Source of the DNA: Pseudomonadota bacterium
Lineage (GTDB): Bacteria; Pseudomonadota; Alphaproteobacteria; Rhizobiales; Aestuariivirgaceae
Reading direction: 5' to 3'
NCBI GenBank assembly: GCA_020161855.1
Contig: JAIUNJ010000001.1
Coordinates: 124,001-188,000 of the forward strand
DNA: 64,000 nt
Position 1 is the first letter of the stretch; every line of letters starts with the position of its first letter. A model generated the notes under the pieces. That model worked only from the letters and a program-made list of their open reading frames with translations. It was not told where the DNA came from and did no database searches. Shown piece after piece: positions 21,716 through 29,671 of this stretch. The position numbers and the translations under genes were made by a program.

Positions 21716-22402
21716 ATGGATTTCATCTTCATGCTCACCCGCCAGGACCGCACAATCGGGGACTGCCTGAGACTCTATGATGAAATCCGGCCCGTGGGTC
21801 TGAAGCATATCGGCTTCAAGGACGTAGGCGTGGACAAGAGCACGCTCGCGAAGCTGACGGATGCCATCAGGCGGGACGGTGCAACGACCTATATGGAAGT
21901 TGTCTCGACCTCTCCCGAGGATGCGCTCAAATCGGCCCAGAATGCCGTCGAGCTTGGAATAGACCGCCTGCTGGGTGGCACAGATGTCGACGGCATCATG
22001 CAGATCACGAAGGGCTCAAAGACGGACTACTATCCGTTCCCCGGCTTTCCCAAAGGCCATCCCACCAAGCTTGGCGGCAAGCCGGACGACATCATCAAGC
22101 ATTGCCAGAGCTTTATGGCCAAGGGCTGTGCCGGCTGCGACATTCTCGCGTACCGGGCCACCGAAGCCGATCCCATCGCACTGGTGAAGGCGGCGCGCAC
22201 CGGGCTTGGCAAAGGCTACCTGGTCGTTGCAGGTTCAGTAAACTCGATAGACCGCATTTCTGAGGTTGCGAAGGCCGGCGCTGACGCATTCACCATCGGC
22301 TCTGCCGTCTTTGATGGTTCATATGCGCCGCACAAGGGTTCTATCCTGTCACAGCTTGAAGCGGTGGTTGCAGACTGCGAAAGAGTGGACAAAGCCACGT
22401 AA
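21716..22402 (+). CDS. Phosphate-binding TIM-barrel protein, function unknown
   Basis: The start at 21716 follows an AAGGAG site and gives 228 residues (MDFIFMLTRQDRT). The C-terminal half has a HisA/HisF-like phosphate-binding pair, LVVAGSVNS and GADAFTIGSAVFDG, with the GAD strand. The centre has LGIDRLLGGTDVDG. That makes it a barrel acting on a phosphorylated small molecule, but I cannot place it in a named enzyme family. It lacks the N-terminal LLDPDK-like motif I associate with geranylgeranylglyceryl-phosphate synthases. It sits 98 bases after the dehydrogenase and 45 bases before the kinase, so it should act in the same pathway, perhaps as an epimerase, isomerase or aldolase. Confidence 0.75.
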   Translation: MDFIFMLTRQDRTIGDCLRLYDEIRPVGLKHIGFKDVGVDKSTLAKLTDAIRRDGATTYMEVVSTSPEDALKSAQNAVELGIDRLLGGTDVDGIMQITKGSKTDYYPFPGFPKGHPTKLGGKPDDIIKHCQSFMAKGCAGCDILAYRATEADPIALVKAARTGLGKGYLVVAGSVNSIDRISEVAKAGADAFTIGSAVFDGSYAPHKGSILSQLEAVVADCERVDKAT

Positions 22403-22447
22403 TTTGTGCGCAGATACGCTCAAGCCGGGTGAAGGAGTCGCGACGGG

Positions 22448-23911
22448 ATGCTTCTCGGGCTGGACATTGGAACCCAATCGGTCAAAGCGCTGCTTGTCGA
22501 CGAGAGACTTGAGACCCGGGGCATTGGCAATGCTCCGCTTACCTTCACGGCGGGAGCAGATGGCAAGGTTGAGCAACGGCCGCAGGATTGGCTCGATGCA
22601 CTGAAGCCGGCGATCGCGGAGGCCCTCAGATCTGCCGGGCTGCGGAAAGACAATATCCTGTCTCTCGGCATCGGAGGCCAGCTTGACGGCTGCGTCCCCG
22701 TCGATGGCAACGGTGTGCCACTTCATTCCTGTCTCACCTGGATGGACCGGCGTGCCACGAAGGAAGCCGAACGCGTCTCCAAGATAATGATCCGTGAACG
22801 CTGCGGCATCGTCCGGGATGCTTCTCACATGGCGGCCAAGATTGCCTGGCTGCAAGGCCATCTGCCCGATCTGACATGGCGGACAGCAGTCTATCACCAA
22901 CCGGTCAGCTTCGTTGTGCAGCATCTCACAGGCGCCATCGTCATGGATCGCGCCCTTGCATCCACGACCATGCTTTATGATCTCGGCACACAGGGTTGGT
23001 CAGAGCCGTTGCTGGCGGGATTCGGGATAGAAGCCGCCAAGATGCCCGCGATTGCCGGGATGGCGGATGTCGCAGGCCCGCTCACCGACAAGGGCGCTGC
23101 CCTTACAGGTCTTTCACCGGGTCTTGCCGTGGCCGTCGGAACGGGTGACGACTTCACAAACGCCATTGGTGCGGGCCTGCTTTCCCCGGGGGCCATGCTT
23201 TGCCAGGTGGGCACGGGAGAAGTGGTTGGTGCCCTGCACCCCACCTGCAGCATCGACGACAAGGCCCTGCTCGAAACCCATGAGTTTGCTGACGGCCACT
23301 ACTTTATCGAGAACCCGGGCTGGCTGAGCGGTGGCGCGATTGCCTGGCTGGTGAAGCTTCTGCGATTGTCCGGAACCGATGAACTGAACCAAATGGCTGC
23401 CCGGATTCCACCCGGATCCGACGGCGTGCTGTTCTTCCCCGCACTGACCGGCGCCATGGCGCCTGAATGGAACGCCAACATCCATGCCTGCTTTCACAAT
23501 CTGAGTGCCAATCACGGCGCAGGCCATCTGATCCGTGCGGTCCTTGAAGGCACGGCCCTTGCGATGCGCGATGTTCAAATTCGGCTGGCGGGCATGGGAG
23601 TCACGGTCGATCGCATCGTGCTCGCAGGCGGTGGCGCTGCAAGCGAGCTCTGGGCGCAGATCCGCGCGGACGTCGCCCAGCTGCCCGTGGATGTCTGCGG
23701 CGCAAAAGATGCATCACCGCTTGGAGCGGCCGTGCTGGCGGCCGTCGCGGCCGGCAAGCTGAAGACGATCTCTGAGGCAGCACCGCTTCTCAACACCGCT
23801 AACCGACGCGTTTCACCAGATCTGCGCCTCAAGCCCGTCTATGATGAGGCGCACGCCCGTTATCGTAACCTCTTCTCTCATCTGAAGGCCATGGCCCCAT
23901 CTGCAGACTAA
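22448..23911 (+). CDS. FGGY-family carbohydrate kinase (xylulokinase-like)
   Basis: The 487-residue kinase begins LLGLDIGTQSVKALLVDE, the N-terminal phosphate loop of the FGGY fold. A catalytic aspartate region is at GGQLDGCVPVD. The C-terminal ATP site is IVLAGGGAASELW with ASPLGAAVLAAVA. Spacing of motifs is most like xylulokinase, but FGGY substrates (xylulose, glycerol, erythritol and others) cannot be told by eye. It ends the dehydrogenase operon and probably activates the imported polyol or sugar. A GAAGGAG site precedes the ATG. Confidence 0.88.
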   Translation: MLLGLDIGTQSVKALLVDERLETRGIGNAPLTFTAGADGKVEQRPQDWLDALKPAIAEALRSAGLRKDNILSLGIGGQLDGCVPVDGNGVPLHSCLTWMDRRATKEAERVSKIMIRERCGIVRDASHMAAKIAWLQGHLPDLTWRTAVYHQPVSFVVQHLTGAIVMDRALASTTMLYDLGTQGWSEPLLAGFGIEAAKMPAIAGMADVAGPLTDKGAALTGLSPGLAVAVGTGDDFTNAIGAGLLSPGAMLCQVGTGEVVGALHPTCSIDDKALLETHEFADGHYFIENPGWLSGGAIAWLVKLLRLSGTDELNQMAARIPPGSDGVLFFPALTGAMAPEWNANIHACFHNLSANHGAGHLIRAVLEGTALAMRDVQIRLAGMGVTVDRIVLAGGGAASELWAQIRADVAQLPVDVCGAKDASPLGAAVLAAVAAGKLKTISEAAPLLNTANRRVSPDLRLKPVYDEAHARYRNLFSHLKAMAPSAD

Positions 23912-23952
23912 CTATGCTGGGGTATCATCTGAGATAGAGCGAGCGTGGCCGT

Positions 23953-24777
23953 TCACGTCCCGCGATAGCCGAACTTCACAATGCCGGTGCGCATCAGGAC
24001 GTACATGAGAGCGAAAATCGTGAAGACCAGGGCATTGGTCATCGCCGCAATGGCAAAGAGCTCGGGTCCCAGCCCAAATCTCAGCGAACCCCAGGCCACG
24101 GAAGGCAGCGTCGGAATGGCGCCAAGATTGTAGAACGAGATTTCCAGATTGTTGAAGGCAAGGATGAAGCTGATCAGAAATGCGCCGAACACACTGGGCC
24201 AGATCGTCGGCAGCGTGACCTCCCAGAAACAGCGCAGCGGCTTTGCCCCAAACACCATGGCGGCGTCGTCCATCTGCCAGTCGTAGCGCACCAGCTGTGA
24301 AAGGATGATCAGGAAGGAGAATGCCACGCCTTCCACGGCATTGGCGGCAATTGCAGAGAAGATATTTCCCGAAAGACCCAGGATCCGCGCATTGAATGCC
24401 AGGGAGGATATGCCGATGAGGAGCTCGGCAACAAACAATGGTGACAGAAAGACGATGAAAAGCGCAGTGCGGTAACGCGAGGGATAGCGCAGCAGGCCGA
24501 TCACGGCGGCCGTTGCTATCAGCGTCGAGAGAACGCCGCTGCCAACGCCAATCTTCAGGCTGTTGATCAAGGCATCACCATAGAGAGAGTCATTGAAGAC
24601 ATTCGCGTAAGCCTGAAGTGTCAGGCTCGGTGGAAACGGCCAGACGATGTCCTCCGAGAACGAGGCGTAGATGACATAGGCAATCGGCGCGTAGAGAAAA
24701 ATGTAGAGCAGGCCAAGTGCGACGGCCATCAGCCACTTGCGATACTCAACACCAGATACCGCTCCATAAGTTGTCAT
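23953..24777 (-). CDS. ABC importer permease (PotC-like), module B
   Basis: I start it at 24777, giving 274 residues from MTTYGAVSGVEYRKW. The longer open frame to 25041 only overlaps the next permease. The chosen ATG overlaps that gene's stop by four bases (ATGA), which supports it. Six hydrophobic segments and the EAA-type loop DDAAMVFGAKPLRCFWEVTLPTI are visible. It lies convergent with the kinase gene and is the last gene of the module B importer operon. Confidence 0.88.
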   Translation of the reverse strand: MTTYGAVSGVEYRKWLMAVALGLLYIFLYAPIAYVIYASFSEDIVWPFPPSLTLQAYANVFNDSLYGDALINSLKIGVGSGVLSTLIATAAVIGLLRYPSRYRTALFIVFLSPLFVAELLIGISSLAFNARILGLSGNIFSAIAANAVEGVAFSFLIILSQLVRYDWQMDDAAMVFGAKPLRCFWEVTLPTIWPSVFGAFLISFILAFNNLEISFYNLGAIPTLPSVAWGSLRFGLGPELFAIAAMTNALVFTIFALMYVLMRTGIVKFGYRGT

Positions 24778-25676
24778 CGACGGCCTCCGGTGAAGCCGCT
24801 GCGGCGCGGATTGATGGTGAAGCCCATCAGGAGAACGATGGCACATGAGACAACAAACAGAACAACGCTCATCGCTGATCCAAGCGCCCAGGTCCCTGTC
24901 TCGCCAAACTGCTGACTGAGGCTCATTCCGAATGACGTGGATTTCGGCCCCCCGAGAAATCGAGGCGTGACCGCTGATGCGAGACAGGGAATGAAAACCA
25001 GAATGAGGCCGATTGCAGTTCCGATCCAGTTGAGGGGCCACGTGACTTCAACAAAGGCGCGAAGCGGACCGGCGCCATTGATCTTAGCTGTTTCCAGAAG
25101 CGCGAAATCAAAGTTGACCAATGATAGGTAGATCGCGGTGACCATGAAGGGCATGAAGAGATAGACATGGCCGAGCGTGGCGGCGACCGGCGTATACATA
25201 AGAGCTTCGATCGGCTGGAGGCCGACCATGCCAAGCGCCATGTTGATGAGACCGCCAGGCCCCAGGATGCCCTGCAGGGCGGCAATGCGCAGAATGACAC
25301 CGGTAAAGAATGGCGCGGCGAGCAGCAGAACCAACAGCAGGCGATATCTGCCGCCATGCCTGGCAATGAAATAGGCGACGGGCCAGGCATATACGAGGCA
25401 GATGAAGGATGTTGCCAGGGCACCCAGAGCAGAGCGCACCAGGAAGACGCGATAGGCGGGCTCCCGGAACAGAACCCAGTAGTTCTCCAGATTCCAGTCC
25501 ATGAAAAGCTCGTAGCTTTCGGTTTTCCAGAAGCTGAAAACAACAACCGCCAACAACGGCAGCAGCAGGGTCACGATAATGAAGATGATGCCCGGACCGA
25601 TCAGAAGCAGTTGTGGCGGAATCTTCCACCGTGCAGGCACACCTGCCTCTGGAGCCTGTATTTCAAGGCTTGTCAC
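24774..25676 (-). CDS. ABC importer permease (PotB-like), module B
   Basis: The 300-residue permease has a cytoplasmic N-terminus, six membrane segments and the docking loop LLETAKINGAGPLRAFVEVTWPL. Its start overlaps the ATPase stop by 14 bases. The architecture follows the spermidine/putrescine permease PotB, but solute class cannot be set by sequence alone. It partners the 23953-24777 product. Confidence 0.88.
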   Translation of the reverse strand: MTSLEIQAPEAGVPARWKIPPQLLLIGPGIIFIIVTLLLPLLAVVVFSFWKTESYELFMDWNLENYWVLFREPAYRVFLVRSALGALATSFICLVYAWPVAYFIARHGGRYRLLLVLLLAAPFFTGVILRIAALQGILGPGGLINMALGMVGLQPIEALMYTPVAATLGHVYLFMPFMVTAIYLSLVNFDFALLETAKINGAGPLRAFVEVTWPLNWIGTAIGLILVFIPCLASAVTPRFLGGPKSTSFGMSLSQQFGETGTWALGSAMSVVLFVVSCAIVLLMGFTINPRRSGFTGGRR

Positions 25677-26796
25677 GGAAGCAAACTCCGGCTGTCTGGG
25701 GCCATTCTACAAGAACGCTGTCACCGGCTCGTACATCCGTGTCGCGGAGAGAGCCGCTGGCAATCAGTTCACAGCCATTGTCGATTTCTAGAATGAAGTT
25801 TGCCGTCTGTCCCTTGAAGATAATGTCCCGTAGCTTTCCTTTCAGCCTGTTGAACGCAGCCTGGTCCCTACTTGCCCTGCCCATGGCACGCAGCTGGACA
25901 TCTTCGTGCTTGATCATGAAACGCACGGCCTCGCCCGCACCCAAAGTCTCATTGCACGGCACCGTAAGCTCCCGTCCCTTCCAGTCGATCACAAGCTGGC
26001 CGGCCGCGCACTGCATGACCTTGCCCAGCAGATGATTGGACTGTCCGACAAATGAAGCGACAAAGGCCGTGGCTGGCTTCTGATAGACTTCCACCCGTGG
26101 CGCTATCTGCTCGAACACCCCATTCCGCATCACGGCGATGCGATCACTCATCGTCAGGGCCTCTTCCTGATTGTGCGTGACATAGATGAAGGGAATTCTG
26201 AGTTCCTTCTGGTAGCGGCGGATTTCGACTTCCATCTCGGCGCGAAGCTCGCGGTCAAGATTGGCGAGTGGTTCGTCGAGCAACAGAAGTGTTGGCCTTG
26301 AGATCAGGCCGCGCGCCAAAGACACGCGTTGTTGCTGGCCGCCTGACAGCTGGTTCGGATATCGCGCCTCAAGACCCTTGAGCTTGAGAAGATTGAGTGC
26401 CCACCCCAATCGCTCGACACATTCCTCCCGCGAGGCGCGCTGCATGCGCAACGGAAAGATGATGTTCTCGGCAACGGTCTTGTGTGGAAAAAGCAGGAAG
26501 TTCTGAAAGACCATGCCGATCTTTCGCCGGTAGGGAGGCTGCCGCGTGACATCCTGCCCGCCAACGACAACGGTGCCGCGATCCGGCAGTTCAAGGCCCG
26601 CAATTATTCTGAGCAACGTCGTCTTGCCGGAGCCACTCGGCCCCAACAGCGAAAGAAACTCGTCCTGCCCAACCGACAGGTCAATGCCATCAACGGCCTT
26701 GACCTGGCCGAAGCGTTTGCTGATGCCGCGAAGCGACAGCGAGACGGGCCCTTCGCCCATGCTCACAGCCGCCTCGCCTTGTTCTTCTCCACGCAT
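25663..26796 (-). CDS. ABC importer ATP-binding subunit (PotA-like), module B
   Basis: The 377-residue ATPase has Walker A LGPSGSGKTTLL near residue 51, signature QLSGGQQQRVSLARGL, Walker B LLLLDEPLANLD and a C-terminal TOBE domain (about 290-370). The start at 26796 has an AGGTAGGGA site. A second ATG 12 codons in is possible. It lies 22 bases after the binding-protein gene and drives the module B importer. Confidence 0.9.
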   Translation of the reverse strand: MRGEEQGEAAVSMGEGPVSLSLRGISKRFGQVKAVDGIDLSVGQDEFLSLLGPSGSGKTTLLRIIAGLELPDRGTVVVGGQDVTRQPPYRRKIGMVFQNFLLFPHKTVAENIIFPLRMQRASREECVERLGWALNLLKLKGLEARYPNQLSGGQQQRVSLARGLISRPTLLLLDEPLANLDRELRAEMEVEIRRYQKELRIPFIYVTHNQEEALTMSDRIAVMRNGVFEQIAPRVEVYQKPATAFVASFVGQSNHLLGKVMQCAAGQLVIDWKGRELTVPCNETLGAGEAVRFMIKHEDVQLRAMGRASRDQAAFNRLKGKLRDIIFKGQTANFILEIDNGCELIASGSLRDTDVRAGDSVLVEWPQTAGVCFRDKP

Positions 26797-26818
26797 GCGT
26801 CCCTACCTGATGAACTGA

Positions 26819-28006
26819 TCAGGACGCTTCCACATCTGACCAGATCCGTTCCCATTTCTCGGGCGAAGAGGGTTGGTCAAACATGTGCAGCTGGCTGGCC
26901 TCCGCACTGCGATTCTGGAAATAGAGTTCGCTCTCGTCCGCCGTCAGGATGGAGCGCACGTCGACCACGCCACCATAGCCTGTGGAACGCACAACCTTCG
27001 CATAGTTGTCCTTCTGAAGGAACAGGTCGATCCATTTGTGAGCGAGTTCGGTCCGCTCAGAGTCGGCCTCCGAACTGATCATCCAGGTGTCAACCCATCC
27101 CAGTCCACCCTCCTTGGGCTTCAGGACATGCTCGACATCGAAGTTCAGCTTTCCGTCCTTCTTCAGCACGGTGAGATGACGATAGGTTTCGGCAAACTCG
27201 GGTGCAGCCCAGACGGAATTCGCCCGCATCAGACGATCGAGGGCGTCGTAGTCCTGGTAGCGCGTGAGCAGCAGCTTCTTCTGCTCGATCAGGAGCCGCT
27301 TGGTCTCTTCAAGTTCGGCATCCGTGAGCTGATAGGGATTAAACGGCTTGCCGTCGGGACGGGGGCCATCCTTCGTTCCCAGCCTGGTCGCCGCCAGAAT
27401 GCCCATTAGCGCAATGTTCTCTTCAAAGCGCGAATTGGTGGCCAGGTGGCCAGCATATTTGCTGTTAAGAAGAAGCTCGATGGAACCAATGTCTTCCTTG
27501 GCGACATTGGTGGTGTTCACCGTGATTCCGTAGCCACCCCAGCAGTTGGGCGCTGCAACGTTGTTCTTGCCCTCCTCATCGGCAAGCAGCTTGAAGCTCT
27601 GCGGCAGGAAATCGGGGAAGACGCCGCTCATGTTCGGAATCTTGCTGTAGTCCACAGCCTTGGTGAGGCCCTGACGAAAATAGAGGCGCGGCCAGAAACC
27701 ATCGGCCATGACCATATCGAAGTCCTTGGTGCCGCCGACCTTGAGCTTGTTGAAGGCTTCCGAATTGCCGTCAAAGAAGGTCGGAGCAAATTTGGCGCCG
27801 GTCGTAGATTCAAATTCCGACACAATCTCCTTGATGGAATAGGGCTGCCACATGAGCAGCCGCAATGTCGGCGTCGCAGCTTCGCTGTTGCTGATAAAGG
27901 GACCCGGCCGGCCGAACACGAGGGCGCCAGCCGCGACTGCCGTCCCGCTCTTCAAGAGCTGCCGGCGCGAGAGTGATTTAGCATTTCCTTTCAGTGCCTT
28001 AGACAT
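26819..28006 (-). CDS. Periplasmic substrate-binding protein (PotD-like), module B
   Basis: Starting at 28006, after an AAGGAG site, the protein has 395 residues. The N-terminus carries SLSRRQLLKSG followed by a hydrophobic stretch, a twin-arginine-type signal, so it may be exported folded. The mature part resembles the PotD/SBP_bac family: VSEFESTTGAKFAPTFFDGNSEAFNKL and NCWGGYGITVNT. It is the first gene of the module B importer operon, divergent from the second DeoR gene. Confidence 0.88.
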   Translation of the reverse strand: MSKALKGNAKSLSRRQLLKSGTAVAAGALVFGRPGPFISNSEAATPTLRLLMWQPYSIKEIVSEFESTTGAKFAPTFFDGNSEAFNKLKVGGTKDFDMVMADGFWPRLYFRQGLTKAVDYSKIPNMSGVFPDFLPQSFKLLADEEGKNNVAAPNCWGGYGITVNTTNVAKEDIGSIELLLNSKYAGHLATNSRFEENIALMGILAATRLGTKDGPRPDGKPFNPYQLTDAELEETKRLLIEQKKLLLTRYQDYDALDRLMRANSVWAAPEFAETYRHLTVLKKDGKLNFDVEHVLKPKEGGLGWVDTWMISSEADSERTELAHKWIDLFLQKDNYAKVVRSTGYGGVVDVRSILTADESELYFQNRSAEASQLHMFDQPSSPEKWERIWSDVEAS

Positions 28007-28065
28007 AGTGGGCTCCTTCCCTTGGTGGTTCTTGTATTTTTGTGGTTGGCAACTCATACAACAAT

Positions 28066-28115
28066 ATTGCTATCAATTGCAAGAAAATGCTATAAACTGC
28101 ACATAAATGCAAAAA
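28066..28115. repeat. Five tandem 10-bp repeats between module B importer and deoR
   Basis: Five contiguous units of exactly 10 bases share the pattern A(A/T/C)TGC(A/T)...A: ATTGCTATCA, ATTGCAAGAA, AATGCTATAA, ACTGCACATA and AATGCAAAAA. The TGC core recurs at 28068, 28078, 28088, 28098 and 28108. The period is about one helical turn, so all copies face one side. The array sits in the 153-base gap between divergent genes and also contains phased A-tracts. It is the likely binding platform of the adjacent DeoR regulator. Confidence 0.75.
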
Positions 28116-28159
28116 ACACCAGCTGGCTCAAGCCGGTGGACTGAGATGGGAGACCAATC

Positions 28160-28918
28160 GTGCTTGCCGAAGAGCGCCAAAAACAAATCCTCTCTCTCGT
28201 GAAATCCCACCGCTCGATGTCGATCACCGACATCCAGCGGAATCTGAACGTCTCCCGGGAAACCATCAGGCGGGACCTCCTGGCGCTGGCCGAGCAGCGC
28301 AAACTGCGGAAGACGCATGGGGGCGCCATTTCACTGGAGAGCCAGGAACCGGAGATGGCGGTGCGCCAGACAACCAATGTCGGCGGCAAGCGCGCCATCG
28401 GTCTGCTCGCGGCCAGCATGATCCCGGATGGCGCTTCCGTTATACTTGCCGGTGGCACGACCATCCAAAGTGCTGCAGATGCGCTGCAGACCAGACATTC
28501 GCTGACTGTCTTCACAAACTGCATCTCCAGCGCACAGAAACTCACGGGCCGGAACAACAACCGCATCCATCTTCTCGGCGGTGAGATCCAGACCCAGAAC
28601 CAGGTCTGCCTTGGACGAGATGCAACACACATGCTCTCCAACTATTTCGCCGACTTTGCCCTTGTCGGTGCCGGTGCAATCGCGCCGAATGGATATCTGA
28701 TGGACTTCAGCAGGGAAGAGGCGGAGCTGCACAGCCTGATGGTCCGCTCAGCACAGACAGTCATTGTTCTAGCCGATCACCAGAAATTTGGAAGGTACGC
28801 ACCAGTGCGCGTCGAAGCCCTCGACAAGGCCCACTATCTCGTGACCGACAGGGAGCCGAGCAGCGACATGGCGGAGGTCCTGTCGCCCCTCGCCATCGAT
28901 GTTCTCATCGCAAGCTAG
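28160..28918 (+). CDS. DeoR-family transcriptional regulator (module B)
   Basis: The 252-residue regulator starts at a GTG (28160; MLAEERQKQILSLV). The helix-turn-helix spans about residues 3-57 (NVSRETIRRDLLALAEQRKLRKTHGG). The effector domain includes ILAGGTTIQ and VLADHQKFGRYAPV. It is divergent from the importer binding-protein gene and followed 46 bases later by the class II aldolase. It probably represses importer and aldolase until a sugar phosphate is present. Confidence 0.9.
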   Translation: MLAEERQKQILSLVKSHRSMSITDIQRNLNVSRETIRRDLLALAEQRKLRKTHGGAISLESQEPEMAVRQTTNVGGKRAIGLLAASMIPDGASVILAGGTTIQSAADALQTRHSLTVFTNCISSAQKLTGRNNNRIHLLGGEIQTQNQVCLGRDATHMLSNYFADFALVGAGAIAPNGYLMDFSREEAELHSLMVRSAQTVIVLADHQKFGRYAPVRVEALDKAHYLVTDREPSSDMAEVLSPLAIDVLIAS

Positions 28919-28964
28919 AAGCCAAAAATTTAATCACAAGACACACAGGAATCCGGAGATCAAG

Positions 28965-29630
28965 ATGAAAGACAATGAAGACATCCGTCGGGAGATCATT
29001 ACCACGTGCAACTTCATGAACGATCGCAACATCAATCAGGGCACGTCAGGCAATATCAGTGTTCGTGTTGACGGTGGCTTCCTGATCACGCCATCTGGCG
29101 TGCCCTATGCCGAAATGCAGCCGGATGATATTGTCTTCATGAAGATCGACGCTTCGCATTCGGGACCACGCAAGCCTTCGACCGAATGGCGCTTTCACCG
29201 CGACATCATGGAAAAGAAGCCCGAGGTCGGCTGTACGATCCATCTGCACTCGATGTTCTGCACATCGCTGTCCATCCTGCGGCGGGAAATCCCTGCTGTT
29301 CACTACATGATCGCCGCAGTCGGCGGTCCCACCGTTCCTTGCGTACCTTACGTGACCTGGGGCACGCAGCAACTGGCCGACTATATTGTGGATGCCCTCA
29401 AGGACCGCCTCGCCTGCCTTCTCTCAAATCATGGCATGGTCTGCGTCGGCCCCAACCTCAAGCGGGCGGCCTGGCTTGCAGTTGAAGTGGAAGCGCTTGC
29501 CGCTCAATACTGGCGGGCCCTTCAGGTTGGCGTTCCGCACGTTCTTCCCGATGCCGAGATCGCGAATGTCATGGAGCGCTTCAAGAATTACGGCCAGGGC
29601 GACGACCGGAGAAATCCGAGCTGCTGCTAA
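28965..29630 (+). CDS. Class II aldolase, L-fuculose-phosphate-aldolase type
   Basis: The start ATG is at 28965 (221 residues). Key features match zinc-dependent FucA: NQGTSGNIS, TPSGVPY, catalytic glutamate in STEWRFHRD, metal histidines in TIHLHS and LSNHGMV. FucA splits fuculose 1-phosphate into dihydroxyacetone phosphate and lactaldehyde; relatives take other ketose phosphates. Placed next to a DeoR regulator and importer, and close to an FGGY kinase, it may cleave the product of that kinase. Its stop lies 41 bases from the convergent aminotransferase gene. Confidence 0.88.
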   Translation: MKDNEDIRREIITTCNFMNDRNINQGTSGNISVRVDGGFLITPSGVPYAEMQPDDIVFMKIDASHSGPRKPSTEWRFHRDIMEKKPEVGCTIHLHSMFCTSLSILRREIPAVHYMIAAVGGPTVPCVPYVTWGTQQLADYIVDALKDRLACLLSNHGMVCVGPNLKRAAWLAVEVEALAAQYWRALQVGVPHVLPDAEIANVMERFKNYGQGDDRRNPSCC

Positions 29631-29671
29631 GCGCAAGCTTGCCAAGCAGCTGGACATAGGTCCTTTCCAGC

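Noticed and set aside
24778-25041. Long N-terminal extension of the module B PotC-like permease
   Set aside because: It lies inside the neighbouring permease gene, and the ATG at 24777 overlaps that gene's stop in the ATGA pattern common here.
28066-28115. CRISPR or satellite array
   Set aside because: The units are only 10 bases with no spacers, lie in a regulatory gap and have no cas genes nearby. An operator array fits better.
29631-29671. Bidirectional terminator between the convergent aldolase and aminotransferase genes
   Set aside because: Only a short GCAAGCTTGC palindrome is present, with no stable stem and no T-run.
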